Below are positions 43,901-51,720 of a stretch of DNA of 53,940 bases, piece by piece (positions within the stretch are counted from its first letter, which is position 1; every line of letters starts with the position of its first letter). Position numbers and translations under genes: made by a program. The stretch lies in assembly GCF_001613105.1 (NCBI RefSeq), contig NZ_BDBS01000067.1, forward strand, positions 1 to 53,940, read 5' to 3'. The notes under the pieces are model-generated. The model made no database searches. It saw only the letters and a program-made list of their open reading frames with translations, and was not told where the DNA came from. Source of the stretch: Nocardia pseudobrasiliensis NBRC 108224. GTDB lineage: Bacteria > Actinomycetota > Actinomycetes > Mycobacteriales > Mycobacteriaceae.

Positions 43901-44528
43901 CCAACCGTGCCCGCCGCCGCGCCACCTCCCCCGAACCCCCCTGCGCCAGATGCCGAATCAACTCATCCGAACTCCCGCGCGCCCCGTCGACATCCGCCAG
44001 CCCGGCAGCCACCGCCACGAACCGATCCCGAGTCCGCTCCCGCAGCTCCTGCGTAGCCGCCCGACTGAACGTCACCAACAGCAGCTGGGAGACATCCACC
44101 CCCACCTCGGCCACGAACCGCACCGCGAGCCCCACGATCGCATAGGTCTTCCCGGTCCCGGCACTGGCCTCGAGCACAGTGGTTCCTGTCGGCAAGGCGC
44201 CGCACAGCTGAAAGACGCTCTCCCCGACCTGTTCCGGAGCACTCGCGAGGAGCTGTGCCCCCTCCGGGGACTCGGGCGCCTGCTCGGCGATCTCGAAAAG
44301 CTCGTCCGCGACAACGGTATCGGCCCCCGCGGACGACGCGTCGTCGCCGACGGGATCCGGGGCCGTATGCTCGGTTGCCTGCGATTCCGCGAGGTCGGGA
44401 GAACCGTTGAGCGAGAACAGGTCCGCGGGTTCCGCTTCGGCGTGGGTGTGGCGGACGCCGGGTTCGGTTGTGCGGCGGCGAGGCTCGGCTGGTTCGAGAT
44501 CGGTGAGGGAGAACAGTTCGTCGGTCAT
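40938..44528 (-). CDS. recB: RecB helicase-nuclease subunit
   Basis: This 1196-residue protein has Walker A LEASAGTGKT (119-128), VALVDEFQDTD, GDPKQAIYAFRGAE, TVHASKGLEFPVVY and LLYVALTRAQ of UvrD-type helicases. A C-terminal nuclease follows with GTLVHGVLEHV and the catalytic VVDYKTN. The first 100 residues are an acidic, probably disordered extension with three related motifs (DELFSL, ADLFSL, ADELFEI). Typical RecB begins close to FQLCGALP here. ATG at 44528 overlaps the recC stop (ATGA). Confidence 0.94.
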   Translation of the reverse strand: MTDELFSLTDLEPAEPRRRTTEPGVRHTHAEAEPADLFSLNGSPDLAESQATEHTAPDPVGDDASSAGADTVVADELFEIAEQAPESPEGAQLLASAPEQVGESVFQLCGALPTGTTVLEASAGTGKTYAIVGLAVRFVAEVGVDVSQLLLVTFSRAATQELRERTRDRFVAVAAGLADVDGARGSSDELIRHLAQGGSGEVARRRARLVAALSDFDSGTIVTTHSFCQRMLDELGLAGEHDPGVRLVDGIDDLVATVADDLYLARYARGGAPFSLKDAHQLAAAAVGDRHARLVPDEEIGDHPAAERVAFALAVRAETERRKRLSGIRDFDDLLVLLHEALADPVHGERASRRIRERYRVALVDEFQDTDPLQWDILRRAFHGHATLVLVGDPKQAIYAFRGAEVLSYLDAVAHADSRRELTTNRRSDAGLLTALDHVMGGAALGHKEIAVQRVHAVRPDTRLDGPAEQRTPLRLRRFRRSGAGPLNGAGFPAVGRQRSRVAEDLAADIVRLLDSGTRIDDRPLGPGDIAVLVRTRSQIDIVRSALDRVGVASVLTGGASVFATQSATDWLWLLRALEQPHRGDRVRLAAGTPLLGLSAAEIDSGGADLVGRLSAQLRDSARLFTRAGFAAVFEKLSAETELAPRLLAVAGGERRLTDLRHIAQLLDQVALRESLGLTALTRWLADRVRDPASGAVADRSRRLDRDAAAVQIATVHASKGLEFPVVYLPFAWDSAKNPTPATLLFHDGPDRVLDVGGAEAPGYAERKRRCEAEEAGEELRLLYVALTRAQCQVVAWWAPAYGTTFAPLHRMIVGREPHSAEVPARAEVPVDEAVAEELSQWAAAVSKVIAVEEVRKIAPVRPRWDREHTEVGDLAAARFDREIDHEWRRTSYSALTAAAHDLHAPRADETPGNSDEPAEPAAELEAAASEFEGAARSLMNDLPYGADFGTLVHGVLEHVNTDAADLAAEVRTRCEHAIEELLADIDPQVLSNALLAVMHTPIDSGSLAAVANRDRLNELDFELPLAGEHEDGQRITLRRIATLLRAHLPADDPFAAYADHIDTLDDLPLRGYLTGSIDAVLRLPGPRFVVVDYKTNRLGVGDLTVAHYTRDRMAAEMMRSHYPLQAILYSAALHRFLRWRLPDYDPARHLGGIRYLFVRGMIGPETPSGCGVFDWDPPVALVEELSQLLAGRVAR

Positions 44529-47500
44529 GGTTGCCCCTGGGATTCGTTGGCCAGCAGTGGGTTCCACAGGCGGCGGGCGAGGACGGCGAAGCGGGTGGGC
44601 TCGCCGGTCGGATCGGGGTCGGGCAGGGGGGATTCGAGGTGCTCGAGGCGCAGGGTGGGGCCCCAGACGTAGCGCAGATAGCGGTCGGTATGGTCGCCGA
44701 AGGCCCGGGGGCCGTTGGGGCCGCCGAGGAATTCCTGATCGGCGGACAGGCGGGCGTCCTCGACGCTCGCGCCCTGGCAGCGGCGTTCGGCGTAGACCGC
44801 CGAGGCCGTGGGGGTGATGGGCAGTGGTTCGGTCAGGCCCTCGTCGCGCAGATCGGCCAGATCGCGCAGAATCGCCTGGGCGGTGGCGGCATTGGGCGCG
44901 GTGAGCGTGGAACGCCAGGCGGGACGGTTGAACTTGCCCCGGCCGATGGTGATCGCGCGCCAGCCCTGATTGCGTTCGGTGGCCGCCAGCGCCAGCAGCC
45001 GCACCCAGGCCGCGAGGCGATGTTTGGGTGCGAGCCGGGAGAAGGTGGTGCGCACCACCGCGTCGTCGTGCACATCGGGCACGGTACCGCTGAGCAACCG
45101 GCCCTCGCCGAGATCCACCGCGATATCGAGTGTGCGCGCGGGCAATTCGTGTATCGGCCGGGCCACCCGCACCAGCCGATCGACGGTGTCCTCGACATCG
45201 GTGAGCACCGCCGCGCCCATTCCGAACGGCGGCAGCGTGCCGCGCCGCCACTCGGCCGCGCGCAGGGCGGCCGGATCGGCCCCATTGAGCCGCGCGGCCA
45301 GCATGCGCTCGCCCATATTCCACTTGGTCAGCCCGTCGAGTTCGATGGGCAGCCGCTCGTCGATCTCCTCCTCTTCCTCCGGCACCCGGATTCCGAGGCG
45401 CTGCCACAGGAAGGCGCGCACGGGATGTTCGGCGAACGAGATCAGTTCCGCCAGTTCCACATCCACCCGCGCCGCGGTGGCGAGCGGGCCCGGCAGGAAG
45501 GCGGGCTGCTCGCGCACGGGCCCGGTCGCCGCCCGCGCGCCCGCCAGGGCGACGGTATCGAAACTGAACGGCTCGCTCGCGATGAAATTGCGAATATCGT
45601 ACGGCTGCAACGGATGCCGCGTCACGACGCCGTCCAGCGAACCGGTCAGCGCGCGCAGCGTATCCAACAGCTCGGCGACCGGGATCGCGGGTGGGCGATG
45701 CGCGCCGGTGACCGGATCCGCGCCGGTGTGCAGCACCACCAGTCGATCCCGCGCGGACATGATCGCGTCGAGCAGCAGCTGTCGATCCTCACTGCGCGGA
45801 TCGCGTTCGCCCACCAGGGGTTCACGGGAGAGCACATCATCGCCGTCGACACCGCTCGCGCGCGGGAACACCTCGTCGTCCAGGCCCAGCAGCACCACGA
45901 CCCGATGCGGCACCGACCGCAGTGGCGCGAGCCCGCACACGGTCAGCTCGCCGGTGCGGAAATTGGCCCGCGCGCTGCGCCCGGCGAGCCGATCACGCAG
46001 CAGCGCGGCGATATCGGGCAGTCGCAGCGGCGTCGACCCCGCGTGTTCGAGCGCGGCCGCCACCTCGCGGCGCGCCTCGACACCCTGCCAGGACTGCGCG
46101 TAGGTGGTGTCGGTGAGCAGATCCAGCGCCCGCCCGAGCACCTGCGCCCACTCGTGCGCCGGACGCTCCGATCCGGCCGGTTCCGCCGCTGTCGGCCCGC
46201 GCAGATCCCGCACACACACCGCGAGCCGGTCGGTGAATTCGGCGAACCGTCCCGCCAGATCCACATCGGCGGAATCGACATCCTCGAGCGGCAGCGCCAG
46301 ATCCAGCCAGTCCTCGGAGGATTCGCCCGCCGCGACGCCGAGCAGAATCCGGTCGACGGCCGCGTTCAGGGTGTTCTGCGCGAATTCGGCGAGTCCGAAG
46401 GCCTGCCGCTGCCGCTGCCCGATGCCCCACCGCGCCCCGGTCTCGGCCGCCCAGTCCCGCAACCGCTCGATATCGTCGTCGTCGAATCCGCAGCGCACCC
46501 GCACCGGTTCGGCCGCGGCGAGATCGAGCACCTGCGTAATCGTCACCCGCCCGTCGGCCAGCCCGAGCAGATCCTCGAGCACGCCGAGCACCGGATTGGC
46601 CTCGCCGGAGGACCGATCGGCCATCCGCACCCGCAGCCCGTGCGCCGGATGCGCGGGCCGCACACCCGGCTCGCCCTGCCAATGCCCGAACGCCGCGCGC
46701 ACCAGCGGCCCGTAGTTCTCCACATCCGGGCAGAGCACGACCACATCGCGCGGTTGCAACTCCGGGTCGGCGGCGAAGATCCCCAGCAGCACATCCCGCA
46801 GCACCTCGACCTGCCGCGCGGGGCCGTGGCAGGAGTGGACCGATACGGTGCCGTCGGCGCGGACCGAATCGCCCCCAGGCGGCCAACGATCGCAGCGAAT
46901 GCCGTCCTGCAATGCGGAAAGCAATGTGGCCGAAGGGTTCTCGCCACCGCGATGATAAGTGTCGACGACCTCCCCGAGCCCACCCGATCGCAATCGCAAC
47001 TCCCGCGCGTCCCGCCCCAGGGCGGCCAGCAGCGGGTGCGCCACGCGCAGGGCGCTGTGGTCGGCGCTACGCGGGAGCGACGCGGCGGCAGCCGTCGGAT
47101 CGAGGCAGTCCCACAGCGCCGGACTCGCATGCGGCAGCCAGAGGTGAACATCGCGATGCTCGGCCAGCGCCGCGCACACCGCCAGTTGATCGATGGTCGG
47201 CCGAGCCGGGGCGAACAGGGAAATACGCTGGGGCAGATCGACCATCGACGCATCGGCGCGCAGCGCGGCGCAGGTGGCCGGGAGCCGTTCGGCCGGGCCG
47301 GGAGTGCCGACCCGGGCGCGCAGCCGACGCCAGAGTTCCGGTTGCCAGCGCAGGTCCTCGGGCAGCGGGTTGTCGCAGCCGTCGGTATCGCGCCCCGCGG
47401 ACCAGTCGCCGATCAGCGTCGGGCGCTGGGCGGCATAGCCGTCGAACAGTGCCGCGATCCGAGCGGCCGTGGCATAGCGCCGGCCCGCGCGGTGGGTGCG

Positions 47501-47887
47501 GCGGCCGTCGGCGGTATCGGCGCCGAGGTGGCGAGCCAGCAGGGCCGCCCACGGTTCGTCCAGGGCCTCGTCGATCACCTGCAGCAGCGTCCAAACGACT
47601 CGACCGGATGCCCACGGATCCTCGTCGGCGGCGATGCCGCTCGCGGCGGCCAGGACGTCGGCCACCAGCGCGGCGGGTGTCGGGAACGCGATATTCGCCG
47701 AGATCCCGTCTCCCGCAACCGCACCCAGCGTGCCCGCGAGGCGCTGATTGAGCCAGCGCTCCACACCCTTGGCGGGCACAGCCACCACCTCGACGGCGAA
47801 CGGGTCGGCCAGCGGCCGCGCCAGCACCGCCGCGAGCTCGTCGGCGAGCGTCTCCGCCCGCTCGGCTCGGTGGATGTGCAGCGCCAT
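44525..47887 (-). CDS. recC: RecC subunit of exonuclease V
   Basis: The 1120-residue protein has the RecC N-terminus (HIHRAERAETLADELAAVL) with KGVERWLNQRLA, then VSVHSCHGPARQVEVLRD, VVVLCPDVENYGPLV, VVVLLGLDDEVFPR and a C-terminal DFxxDxK-free inactive nuclease fold, as expected for RecC. It recognises Chi and scaffolds the RecB and RecD motors. It is the first gene of recCBD; the order and overlaps are standard. ATG at 47887 is preceded by GGGAGAG. Confidence 0.94.
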   Translation of the reverse strand: MALHIHRAERAETLADELAAVLARPLADPFAVEVVAVPAKGVERWLNQRLAGTLGAVAGDGISANIAFPTPAALVADVLAAASGIAADEDPWASGRVVWTLLQVIDEALDEPWAALLARHLGADTADGRRTHRAGRRYATAARIAALFDGYAAQRPTLIGDWSAGRDTDGCDNPLPEDLRWQPELWRRLRARVGTPGPAERLPATCAALRADASMVDLPQRISLFAPARPTIDQLAVCAALAEHRDVHLWLPHASPALWDCLDPTAAAASLPRSADHSALRVAHPLLAALGRDARELRLRSGGLGEVVDTYHRGGENPSATLLSALQDGIRCDRWPPGGDSVRADGTVSVHSCHGPARQVEVLRDVLLGIFAADPELQPRDVVVLCPDVENYGPLVRAAFGHWQGEPGVRPAHPAHGLRVRMADRSSGEANPVLGVLEDLLGLADGRVTITQVLDLAAAEPVRVRCGFDDDDIERLRDWAAETGARWGIGQRQRQAFGLAEFAQNTLNAAVDRILLGVAAGESSEDWLDLALPLEDVDSADVDLAGRFAEFTDRLAVCVRDLRGPTAAEPAGSERPAHEWAQVLGRALDLLTDTTYAQSWQGVEARREVAAALEHAGSTPLRLPDIAALLRDRLAGRSARANFRTGELTVCGLAPLRSVPHRVVVLLGLDDEVFPRASGVDGDDVLSREPLVGERDPRSEDRQLLLDAIMSARDRLVVLHTGADPVTGAHRPPAIPVAELLDTLRALTGSLDGVVTRHPLQPYDIRNFIASEPFSFDTVALAGARAATGPVREQPAFLPGPLATAARVDVELAELISFAEHPVRAFLWQRLGIRVPEEEEEIDERLPIELDGLTKWNMGERMLAARLNGADPAALRAAEWRRGTLPPFGMGAAVLTDVEDTVDRLVRVARPIHELPARTLDIAVDLGEGRLLSGTVPDVHDDAVVRTTFSRLAPKHRLAAWVRLLALAATERNQGWRAITIGRGKFNRPAWRSTLTAPNAATAQAILRDLADLRDEGLTEPLPITPTASAVYAERRCQGASVEDARLSADQEFLGGPNGPRAFGDHTDRYLRYVWGPTLRLEHLESPLPDPDPTGEPTRFAVLARRLWNPLLANESQGQP

Positions 47888-48256
47888 CGGCCGCCTCTCT
47901 CCCCTCGCTCGATATGGTCGGTGAAACCGCCCGCCGGATGCCTCGTGGTTGCCTGTCGTCGGCCGATCCTACAAACTCGGCGGGCCCGAACCGCGCCACG
48001 ACTCGGACTTCCGACGACATACCGTGTGGTATGAGACCGGCTACCGATCCGCAAGAGGTGTTCACCACACATTTGACCGAATTGCCGCACATTTACCAAA
48101 TTTCCAGCAACACAATCGAATCCGCCCATCAGACCACGCCGGGAAACTTGGCCGCAATTCGCCACCGCGTGTCATACCGAATGCGCGGGTGCGGTGTGCC
48201 ACAGTGCTCTGCGGGGAGGGATGGGAGCAGAGTTTTTCGAAAGGCTGGTTCGGTTC
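47888..48256. other. Intergenic region with an inverted repeat
   Basis: These 369 bases separate leftward recC from a rightward small gene and are comparatively AT-rich around 48060-48125. They hold the palindrome CATACC-GTGT-GGTATG (48018-48033) and a second half-like CATACCG at 48173-48179. A TTGACC at 48073 is a possible -35, but no good -10 follows. No convincing gene is seen. Confidence 0.45.
48018..48033. promoter_or_regulatory. Palindrome CATACC-N4-GGTATG
   Basis: Perfect six-base arms around GTGT, 131 bases upstream of recC's start and 224 bases before the small gene. It has the look of a dimeric regulator site. The related CATACCG at 48173 may be a second half-site. Confidence 0.4.
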
Positions 48257-48463
48257 ATGACAGCGACGGTGACGCCCCTTGTACCCAGATCAGGGTTCAC
48301 GGTCCGCCGAGTCGGAGACCGGTGGGAGTTGGTGAACTCCCGCCACTACGGACGCACCGCCGTTCTCCACACCTGGCCCCGCGACGGCCACACCGAGGCG
48401 TTCGAACACTGCTACCGCCTCAACGGCCGTAGCGTCGAGGAATTACAGGCCGCCTTCCACTGA
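48257..48463 (+). CDS. Small conserved-looking hypothetical protein (68 aa)
   Basis: The 68-residue product reads GFTVRRVGDRWELVNSRHYG and ends YRLNGRSVEELQAAFH. It is soluble, with a likely three-strand sheet followed by a helix. ATG at 48257 is chosen; an upstream in-frame extension to 48194 lacks support. AAGG lies about 12 bases before the ATG. I recognise no family. Confidence 0.55.
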   Translation: MTATVTPLVPRSGFTVRRVGDRWELVNSRHYGRTAVLHTWPRDGHTEAFEHCYRLNGRSVEELQAAFH

Positions 48464-48574
48464 GCCGCGATGTCCGAAAACCGCTGCGCCGCAACAATGT
48501 CCGATTCGATGGCGGTGTGTTCGCGAGCGAAGGGCATAGCGTGCGAAATCGGATCTTTTTGCTAAGGTGCGTGC

Positions 48575-49465
48575 GTGCGTTATCCCCGCAGCGCCGCGCG
48601 CGCCAACCGACCCACGCGCATGGCCGCAGGCGCCTGCGCCTTCGCCGCCACCGTGCTCATCGCGGGCGCGCCCGCCCTGCAGGCCGGCCCGGCCTCGGCC
48701 GTCCCGGTCCGCACCGAGGGCTGCGCCGACGGATTCGACTGCGATATGAGCGCCCGCATCAAGAAGGTGGACGCGTACCTGTCCGGCCGCCCGGGCGTGG
48801 TCGGCTACGTCGTGCGTGACCGCGTCACCGGCGCGGTGCACAGCAACGGCAATGCCGACACCCCGTTCTGGACCGCGTCGACCATCAAACTCGCCATCGC
48901 CGAGGATCTGCTCAACCGCGCTCGCGTCGGCGCGATCGCGCTCACCCCGCAGGATCGCGGGCTGCTGGAGTCCATGCTGGCGACCTCCAACGACAATGCC
49001 GCCGATGTGCTCTGGGCCAAGTTCTCCGGCCCGGACCACCGCGCGTTCAACAACGCCTTCGTCGCCAACGGCATGGCCTCGCTGGATCCGAAGCCGACGC
49101 CGCCCGGACGCGCGTTCCCGGACTGGGGTTTCCAGCAGTGCACCCCCGCCGATCTCGATCGCCTGATGAACAACGTGCTCGATCACATGCACCCCGACGA
49201 TCGCGGCTACCTGCTCGATCGCATGCGCAATGTGGACGCCAATCAACACTGGGGCGTCTGGGGCGCGGGCGCGGCCATGCGCCCGGGCCTGAAGAACGGC
49301 TGGTCCGACGAGCAGGGCGGCTGGGTGGTCAACTCGGTCGGCTTCGCGGGTCCGGACGAGCGCTACACACTGGGCATCATGAACTACCTCGGCGATCAGG
49401 GCGGCTACGCCGACGGTGAGCAGACCACCACGCGCGTGGCGGAAATCCTGTTCAGCGGACGCTGA
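48575..49465 (+). CDS. Secreted class-A-beta-lactamase-like serine hydrolase
   Basis: This 296-residue protein has a signal peptide (1-42, PASA), then a transpeptidase/beta-lactamase fold: SxxK motif STIK (Ser102, Lys105), SNDN (138-141) at the SDN position, and KNGW where KTG is expected. There is no clear Omega-loop ExxLN. The KTG and Omega-loop deviations make it more likely a cell-wall hydrolase than a resistance enzyme. The GTG at 48575 follows a TGCTAAGGT extended -10-like element, so the message is likely leaderless. Confidence 0.85.
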   Translation: MRYPRSAARANRPTRMAAGACAFAATVLIAGAPALQAGPASAVPVRTEGCADGFDCDMSARIKKVDAYLSGRPGVVGYVVRDRVTGAVHSNGNADTPFWTASTIKLAIAEDLLNRARVGAIALTPQDRGLLESMLATSNDNAADVLWAKFSGPDHRAFNNAFVANGMASLDPKPTPPGRAFPDWGFQQCTPADLDRLMNNVLDHMHPDDRGYLLDRMRNVDANQHWGVWGAGAAMRPGLKNGWSDEQGGWVVNSVGFAGPDERYTLGIMNYLGDQGGYADGEQTTTRVAEILFSGR

Positions 49466-49468
49466 TTC

Positions 49469-50920
49469 TCACCTGCGGCGCAACAGCATCGGCGCGCCGT
49501 CGCGCGGGAACGGGATCGTGGTGAATCCCCACGGCATGAGATAGCCGTCGGGGATTCGCCATTCGTAATCGCGGACCATCGCGGCGATGATCACCTTCAC
49601 CTCGTTCACGCCGAAATGCATGCCGATGCATTTGTGCGCGCCCGCGCCGAACGGCATCCACGCCAGCCGATGCGATTTGTCCTCCCGGCGTGGCTCGGCG
49701 AAGCGTTCGGGATCGAAACGCGCGGGATGCGACCATAATTCGGGTAGTAGATGGTTGACGCCGTAGGCCACGTCCACATGTGTGCCCGCGGGCACATAGT
49801 GTCCGGCGATCTCGGTATCGCGCACCGCCCGGCGCACCAGCCCGGGCACCGGCGGCACCAACCGCAGGCTCTCCTTGATCACCAGATCCAGATCGCGCAG
49901 CCGGTCCAGATCCGCGATGGCCGGTGTGTCGCCGACCTCCTCGCGCAGGGCCAGCGCCTCCGCCCGCACCCGCTGCTGCCAATGCGGATGTCGGCCCAGG
50001 TAATACGCGACGGCGGTCGCGGTGGTGGTCGTCGTATCGTGCGCGGCCATGATCAGGAAGATCATGTGATTGACCACGTCGGCGTCGGAGAACACCTCGC
50101 CGTCCTCGGTCCGGGCATGGCACAGCGCGGAGAAGAAATCGGCCCCCTCGGAACGACGCTTGGCCGGGATCATCCGAGTGAAGTACTCCTCCAGCACCTT
50201 TCGCCCGCGCAGCCCGGCCCGCCACGCACCGCCGGGCACGGGATGGCGAACCATCGACAGCGCCGCGTGCGTGCAATCGAGGAAGGCCGCGCCGAGGCGC
50301 TGGCGTTCCGGTCCGGCCTGCACGCCCATGAACGTCTCGGCCGCGATCTCGAGGGTGAGATCCTTGATCGTCGGATACAGCCGCACCCGGCGGCTCGAAT
50401 CACTCACCCAGCGCGCGATGGCGGTGTCGACCACCGGAGCCAGATGCGCCAGATGAGTTTCCAGGCGTTCGCGGGTGAACGCCTGCTGCATGATCCGTCG
50501 GTGGAACATGTGCTCGGAGAATTCGAGCAGCAGCAGACCGCGGCCGAAGAACGGACCGATGAAATAGTCCCAGCCCTGACCGAAATCGGCTCGCCGCTTG
50601 CCGATCACCTCGTCGGTGGCCTGCGGTCCGGCCACGAAGATGTGGTCGATGCCCAGGGCCGGGCTGTAGCTCACCGGGCCGTAGCGGTGATAGCGATGCA
50701 GCAATTCGGCTGGGCCCCACCGCAGATACTGCAGGGTGCGGCCGATATAGGGCAGACCGCCGTCGCCGCGGACCGGACGCAGTCCACTGCCGGATCGCGG
50801 CTCGGCGAGGATCTGCTCGCGCTCGGGCATCAGCCGCAACAGTCGATCGAGCGGATGACGGCCGGTGACCTCGAGAAATCCGATGTTCTCGCGGTCGGCT
50901 CGGGGGTCGACGCTGACCAT
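49469..50920 (-). CDS. Cytochrome P450
   Basis: The 483-residue P450 has the I-helix AAHDTTTTT (292-300), ExxR in KESLR (350-353), and heme loop FGAGAHKCIG with ligand Cys431. It is soluble with an N-terminal extension of about 40 residues. The substrate is unknown. ATG at 50920 follows GGGTGAGG. It is divergent from a TetR gene with a perfect palindrome over the promoters, so it is probably repressed until an inducer arrives. No ferredoxin gene is adjacent. Confidence 0.92.
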   Translation of the reverse strand: MVSVDPRADRENIGFLEVTGRHPLDRLLRLMPEREQILAEPRSGSGLRPVRGDGGLPYIGRTLQYLRWGPAELLHRYHRYGPVSYSPALGIDHIFVAGPQATDEVIGKRRADFGQGWDYFIGPFFGRGLLLLEFSEHMFHRRIMQQAFTRERLETHLAHLAPVVDTAIARWVSDSSRRVRLYPTIKDLTLEIAAETFMGVQAGPERQRLGAAFLDCTHAALSMVRHPVPGGAWRAGLRGRKVLEEYFTRMIPAKRRSEGADFFSALCHARTEDGEVFSDADVVNHMIFLIMAAHDTTTTTATAVAYYLGRHPHWQQRVRAEALALREEVGDTPAIADLDRLRDLDLVIKESLRLVPPVPGLVRRAVRDTEIAGHYVPAGTHVDVAYGVNHLLPELWSHPARFDPERFAEPRREDKSHRLAWMPFGAGAHKCIGMHFGVNEVKVIIAAMVRDYEWRIPDGYLMPWGFTTIPFPRDGAPMLLRRR

Positions 50921-50939
50921 GACCTCACCCTCCCTCTAA

Positions 50940-50958
50940 AAAGTACACCTTGTACTTT
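50940..50958. promoter_or_regulatory. Perfect palindromic operator AAAGTACA-CCT-TGTACTTT
   Basis: The 19-bp site has perfect eight-base arms and lies between the divergent P450 and TetR genes, 20 bases from the P450 start and 18 bases before the TetR GTG. It would cover both promoters. The TetR product is the obvious ligand. Confidence 0.7.
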
Positions 50959-50976
50959 AACGGTAGAGTGGGCGCT

Positions 50977-51627
50977 GTGACAAGAGACACAGTGCGTCCG
51001 CGTCGGCGCGGACGTCCGCCGGGCCCGCCCCTGGACCCGGCTCGGCGGCGCACCGAAATCCTCACGGCCGCAGAACGAGTCGTCGCGCGCACCGGGACGC
51101 CACTGACCGTCGCCGAGATCGCGACCGAGGCCGGATACGCCCGCACCGCGGTCTACGCGGTCTTTCCCGATATGACCGCGTTGGTCGACGCGCTCGCCGA
51201 ACGTCATATGGAGGCGCTCATCGGCGCGGCCGACGCGATCCTGGCCCAGCCGCTGCCCGGGCGCGATCTCGTTCGCGCCCTGGTCCAATTGATCTGCGAC
51301 TTCGTCGACGGCAATCCGAATCTGCACCACCTGCTCATGCAGCGCCTGCAATCCGACGATCCGGCCGGACATCGCCGCCCGTTCTTCGCCCGCGCCGCCG
51401 ACTGGGCGGCCTCGGTGCTCGCGCGACTGCTGGTCGCCGTCGACGCCGATCCCGCCCCGGCGCGGGTGTGGGCGACGGCGACCGTCGGCGCGATCCTGAT
51501 GTCCGCCGAGGACTGGGGCAGCCGGGCCGATCGCGATCGCGGCGAATTCGTCGATCGGCTGACCGCGTTCCTGTGGCCGCCGCTGGCCGAGGTGGGCGCC
51601 GATCGGTTCGTCGGCCCGTTGCCATGA
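50977..51627 (+). CDS. TetR-family transcriptional regulator
   Basis: This 216-residue protein has an arginine-rich N-terminal arm (RPRRRGRPPGPP) and a TetR HTH (ILTAAERVVARTGTPL, VAEIATEAGYARTAVYAVFP, residues 30-68). The GTG at 50977 follows a TAGAGT (50964-50969) -10-like element, so the message is probably leaderless; the earlier start at 50950 would lie in the operator. Likely autorepressor and repressor of the divergent P450. Confidence 0.9.
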   Translation: MTRDTVRPRRRGRPPGPPLDPARRRTEILTAAERVVARTGTPLTVAEIATEAGYARTAVYAVFPDMTALVDALAERHMEALIGAADAILAQPLPGRDLVRALVQLICDFVDGNPNLHHLLMQRLQSDDPAGHRRPFFARAADWAASVLARLLVAVDADPAPARVWATATVGAILMSAEDWGSRADRDRGEFVDRLTAFLWPPLAEVGADRFVGPLP

Positions 51628-51720
51628 GACGCGCCGAATGGAGGTCGAAGTGACCGGAATTGGGTAAGCCGACTACCGTTAGCCCTGTTGTAGACCGAAT
51701 TGCGCGGCGGAGGAGCGAAA

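Noticed and set aside
41385..44672. 1095-residue open frame on the plus strand opposite recB
   Set aside because: It is antisense to a gene with full RecB motifs. Long antisense frames arise from GC-rich codon bias, and its composition (His/Gly/Gln/Arg-rich) is not protein-like.
40938..45407. RecB as a 1489-residue protein
   Set aside because: The extra 293 residues are an alternate frame of recC. The ATG at 44528 with ATGA overlap is the natural start.
44531..48034. 1167-residue open frame on the plus strand opposite recC
   Set aside because: It is antisense to recC, with repetitive GQ/RR/HR composition and no recognisable domain.
48560..48582. TGCGTGCGTGCG tandem repeat as a phase-variable tract
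   Set aside because: Only about three units, and it overlaps the probable start codon of the hydrolase gene; too short to support slippage.
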